From Dehalococcoidia bacterium (GTDB taxonomy: Bacteria > Chloroflexota > Dehalococcoidia > Tepidiformales > Tepidiformaceae), in assembly GCA_020850615.1 (NCBI GenBank), contig JADZEI010000074.1, positions 49,217 to 113,216 on the forward strand: DNA of 64,000 bases. Direction: 5' to 3'. This document shows positions 62,998-64,000 of the stretch, piece by piece. The notes beneath the pieces are model-generated. The model saw only the letters and a list, made by a program, of their open reading frames with translations, was not told the DNA's origin and did not search any database. Position 1 is the stretch's first letter, and each line of letters starts with the position of its first letter. A program made the translations under genes and the position numbers.

Positions 62998-63579
62998 ATG
63001 ACCGCTCAGCAGGCGCTCGCACGGCGCCCCTCCCGCTACCACGGCCAGCGCATGTCGCTCAAGGATTACCTCGCGCTCCCGGAGGAAAAGCCGAGCCTCG
63101 AGTACTGGGACGGAGTGGTGCTCCAAAAAGCCATGGGCAAGTGGGATCACGGACGACTTCAGCTCCGCTTCGGCTACCTCCTCGAGTTGCTCATGGCCGC
63201 GATGGGCGGCAGAGCAGCCACCGAGATCCACTCCTGGTTTGAGGGTCGCGGCTACCGCGTGCCGGATGCCGCCTACTGGGCGCCGGGGAAGCCGCAGGGC
63301 ACCCGCGCCCGCGCGCTCCCGCCGACCCTCGCCATCGAGATCCTCTCCGAGGGCCAATCTCCGTCCGAGCTCCGCGCGAAGTGCCGACAGATGCGCGCCA
63401 ACGGCGTCGACGTCTGCTGGCTCATCCTCCCCGACCAGCGCGCCGCCGAGGTCTTCGACGACGGCACCGACGGCCTGCGCCTCTCCGGCGATGCCGTCCT
63501 CCGCTCAGACCACGTCCCCGGCTTCGAAGTCCCGCTCCCCGAGCTCTTCGCCGTCCTCGACCGCGCCCCCCAGGATTAG
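62998..63579 (+). CDS. Uma2 family (DUF820) endonuclease-like protein
   Basis: A 193-residue Uma2-type protein with a PD-(D/E)xK-like core: RVPDAAYW (Asp), LAIEILSEGQS (Glu) and the following basic helix. The N-terminus (MSLKDYLALPEEKPSLEYWDGVV) is typical. Its biological role is unknown in all members. TATAGT (62986-62991) ends six bases before the ATG, so it is probably leaderless. The next gene starts two bases after its stop. Confidence 0.9.
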   Translation: MTAQQALARRPSRYHGQRMSLKDYLALPEEKPSLEYWDGVVLQKAMGKWDHGRLQLRFGYLLELLMAAMGGRAATEIHSWFEGRGYRVPDAAYWAPGKPQGTRARALPPTLAIEILSEGQSPSELRAKCRQMRANGVDVCWLILPDQRAAEVFDDGTDGLRLSGDAVLRSDHVPGFEVPLPELFAVLDRAPQD

Positions 63580-63581
63580 AC

Positions 63582-63869
63582 ATGCGCTCGACTAACGAGG
63601 ATCGCCGCCGCCTCGACCACGTCTGGAGCCGCGTCGTCCGGCACGCGGGCGAGGAGTTCCGCACCACCCGCGGCCGCCCATTCCGCTACGTCGTCAGCGG
63701 CGATGGGCTCCTTATCGACCGCGTGCAACAGCAACTCTCACGCGAACTCATGGAGAAGGCGTTTGCCCGGGCGCCGCTGAAGAACACTGCCGACGTCGCT
63801 GACCTGTGGGGAATGTCGTACGTCTACGCCATCGTCATGGATGACCGCATCCGCGCCGCCGCCTGGTAG
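63582..63869 (+). CDS. small hypothetical partner of the Uma2 gene
   Basis: A 95-residue protein with GRPFRYVVSGDGLLIDRVQQQLSRE in parts, a central FARAPLKNTADVADLWG, and WGMSYVYAIVMDDRIR at the end. This layout is reminiscent of small proteins of Cyanobacteria and Chloroflexota with a GPSYVWAI-like ending. It is two bases behind the Uma2 gene, implying that they act together, perhaps as a toxin-antitoxin-like or defence pair. Function unknown. Confidence 0.75.
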   Translation: MRSTNEDRRRLDHVWSRVVRHAGEEFRTTRGRPFRYVVSGDGLLIDRVQQQLSRELMEKAFARAPLKNTADVADLWGMSYVYAIVMDDRIRAAAW

Positions 63870-63915
63870 CACCACCACCCTCGGTTGCGCCCCCATGCGA
63901 AGCCGCGTATCGACC

Positions 63916-64000
63916 CTCTACGCCTCTACGCCTCTACGCCTCTACGCCTCTACGCCTCTACGCCTCTACGCCTCTACGCCTCTACGCCTCTACGCCTCTA
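63916..64000. repeat. CTCTACGCCT decamer tandem repeat running off the window
   Basis: Eight and a half perfect 10-base units, still continuing at the window edge. It is the purest copy of the decamer seen at 31973, 37714 and 55905. By analogy a minus-strand gene may end just beyond position 64000. Confidence 0.95.

Overview
The window is a GC-rich (about 70% by eye), gene-dense bacterial chromosome segment. Genes are read from both strands in short operons, often with ATGA, GTGA or TGATG stop/start overlaps. No tRNA, rRNA, transposase, prophage or CRISPR array was seen. Gene content fits a Chloroflexota bacterium, perhaps a Tepidiforma-like member of Dehalococcoidia: crotonyl-CoA carboxylase/reductase, three LLM-class flavin/F420 oxidoreductases, paired class III CoA-transferases, an alpha/beta-hydrolase-cyclase fusion, DinB-family proteins and the PurK/PurE pair behind a small helix-turn-helix protein. 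The assignment is an inference from content and style; a high-GC actinobacterium is the main alternative.

Layout. 1-5.7 kb: small membrane and zinc-ribbon proteins, a rhodanese sulfurtransferase, a ribosome-hibernation factor, a MOSC protein, an ABC1 kinase and a possible structured RNA. 5.7-8.6 kb: crotonyl-CoA carboxylase/reductase, two tiny paralogous basic proteins and a 119-bp tandem repeat. 8.6-17 kb: SRAP peptidase, amidohydrolase, DinB protein, cyclophilin, HAD protein, S9 peptidase and MurJ. 17-25.5 kb: a His-rich exported protein with a lipoprotein, an LLM oxidoreductase, a CPT-like kinase, two CoA-transferases, the hydrolase-cyclase fusion and an Fpg/Nei glycosylase. 25.7-31.9 kb: helix-turn-helix protein, PurK, PurE, a TPR protein with a long Glu/Pro repeat, a methyltransferase and an isolated NuoI. 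32-41.3 kb: MFS transporter, peroxiredoxin with a MidA methyltransferase, MarR regulator, histidine phosphatase, ModE-like regulator, AspRS and CTP synthase. 41.3-45.8 kb: a six-copy 81-bp tandem repeat, then a surface-polysaccharide group (O-antigen ligase, divergent Wzz-like protein, glycosyltransferase). 45.8-55 kb: two LLM oxidoreductases, SDR, lipoprotein, small zinc proteins, alpha/beta hydrolase, DinB with CitE-like protein, a DUF1501 remnant and a DUF433/DUF5615 toxin-antitoxin pair. 55-64 kb: Apt, Pth, RNase HI, GatD-like amidotransferase, sortase, FAH hydrolase, GyrB, and a Uma2 protein with a small partner.

Two window-wide patterns stand out. First, at least 23 genes have a TANNNT hexamer ending 6-8 nt before the start codon and no Shine-Dalgarno sequence, which points to widespread leaderless transcription and fixes several starts. 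Genes with longer leaders carry clear GGAGG-type sites. Second, the intergenic DNA holds several repeat families: heptanucleotide repeats next to gene 3' ends, a CTCTACGCCT decamer repeat that supplies the last codons and stop of three genes, CCCTCTCCC-type palindromes, a dispersed 136-bp element, and two longer tandem arrays. These repeats and the candidate RNA at 5.3-5.5 kb are the least explained parts of the window.
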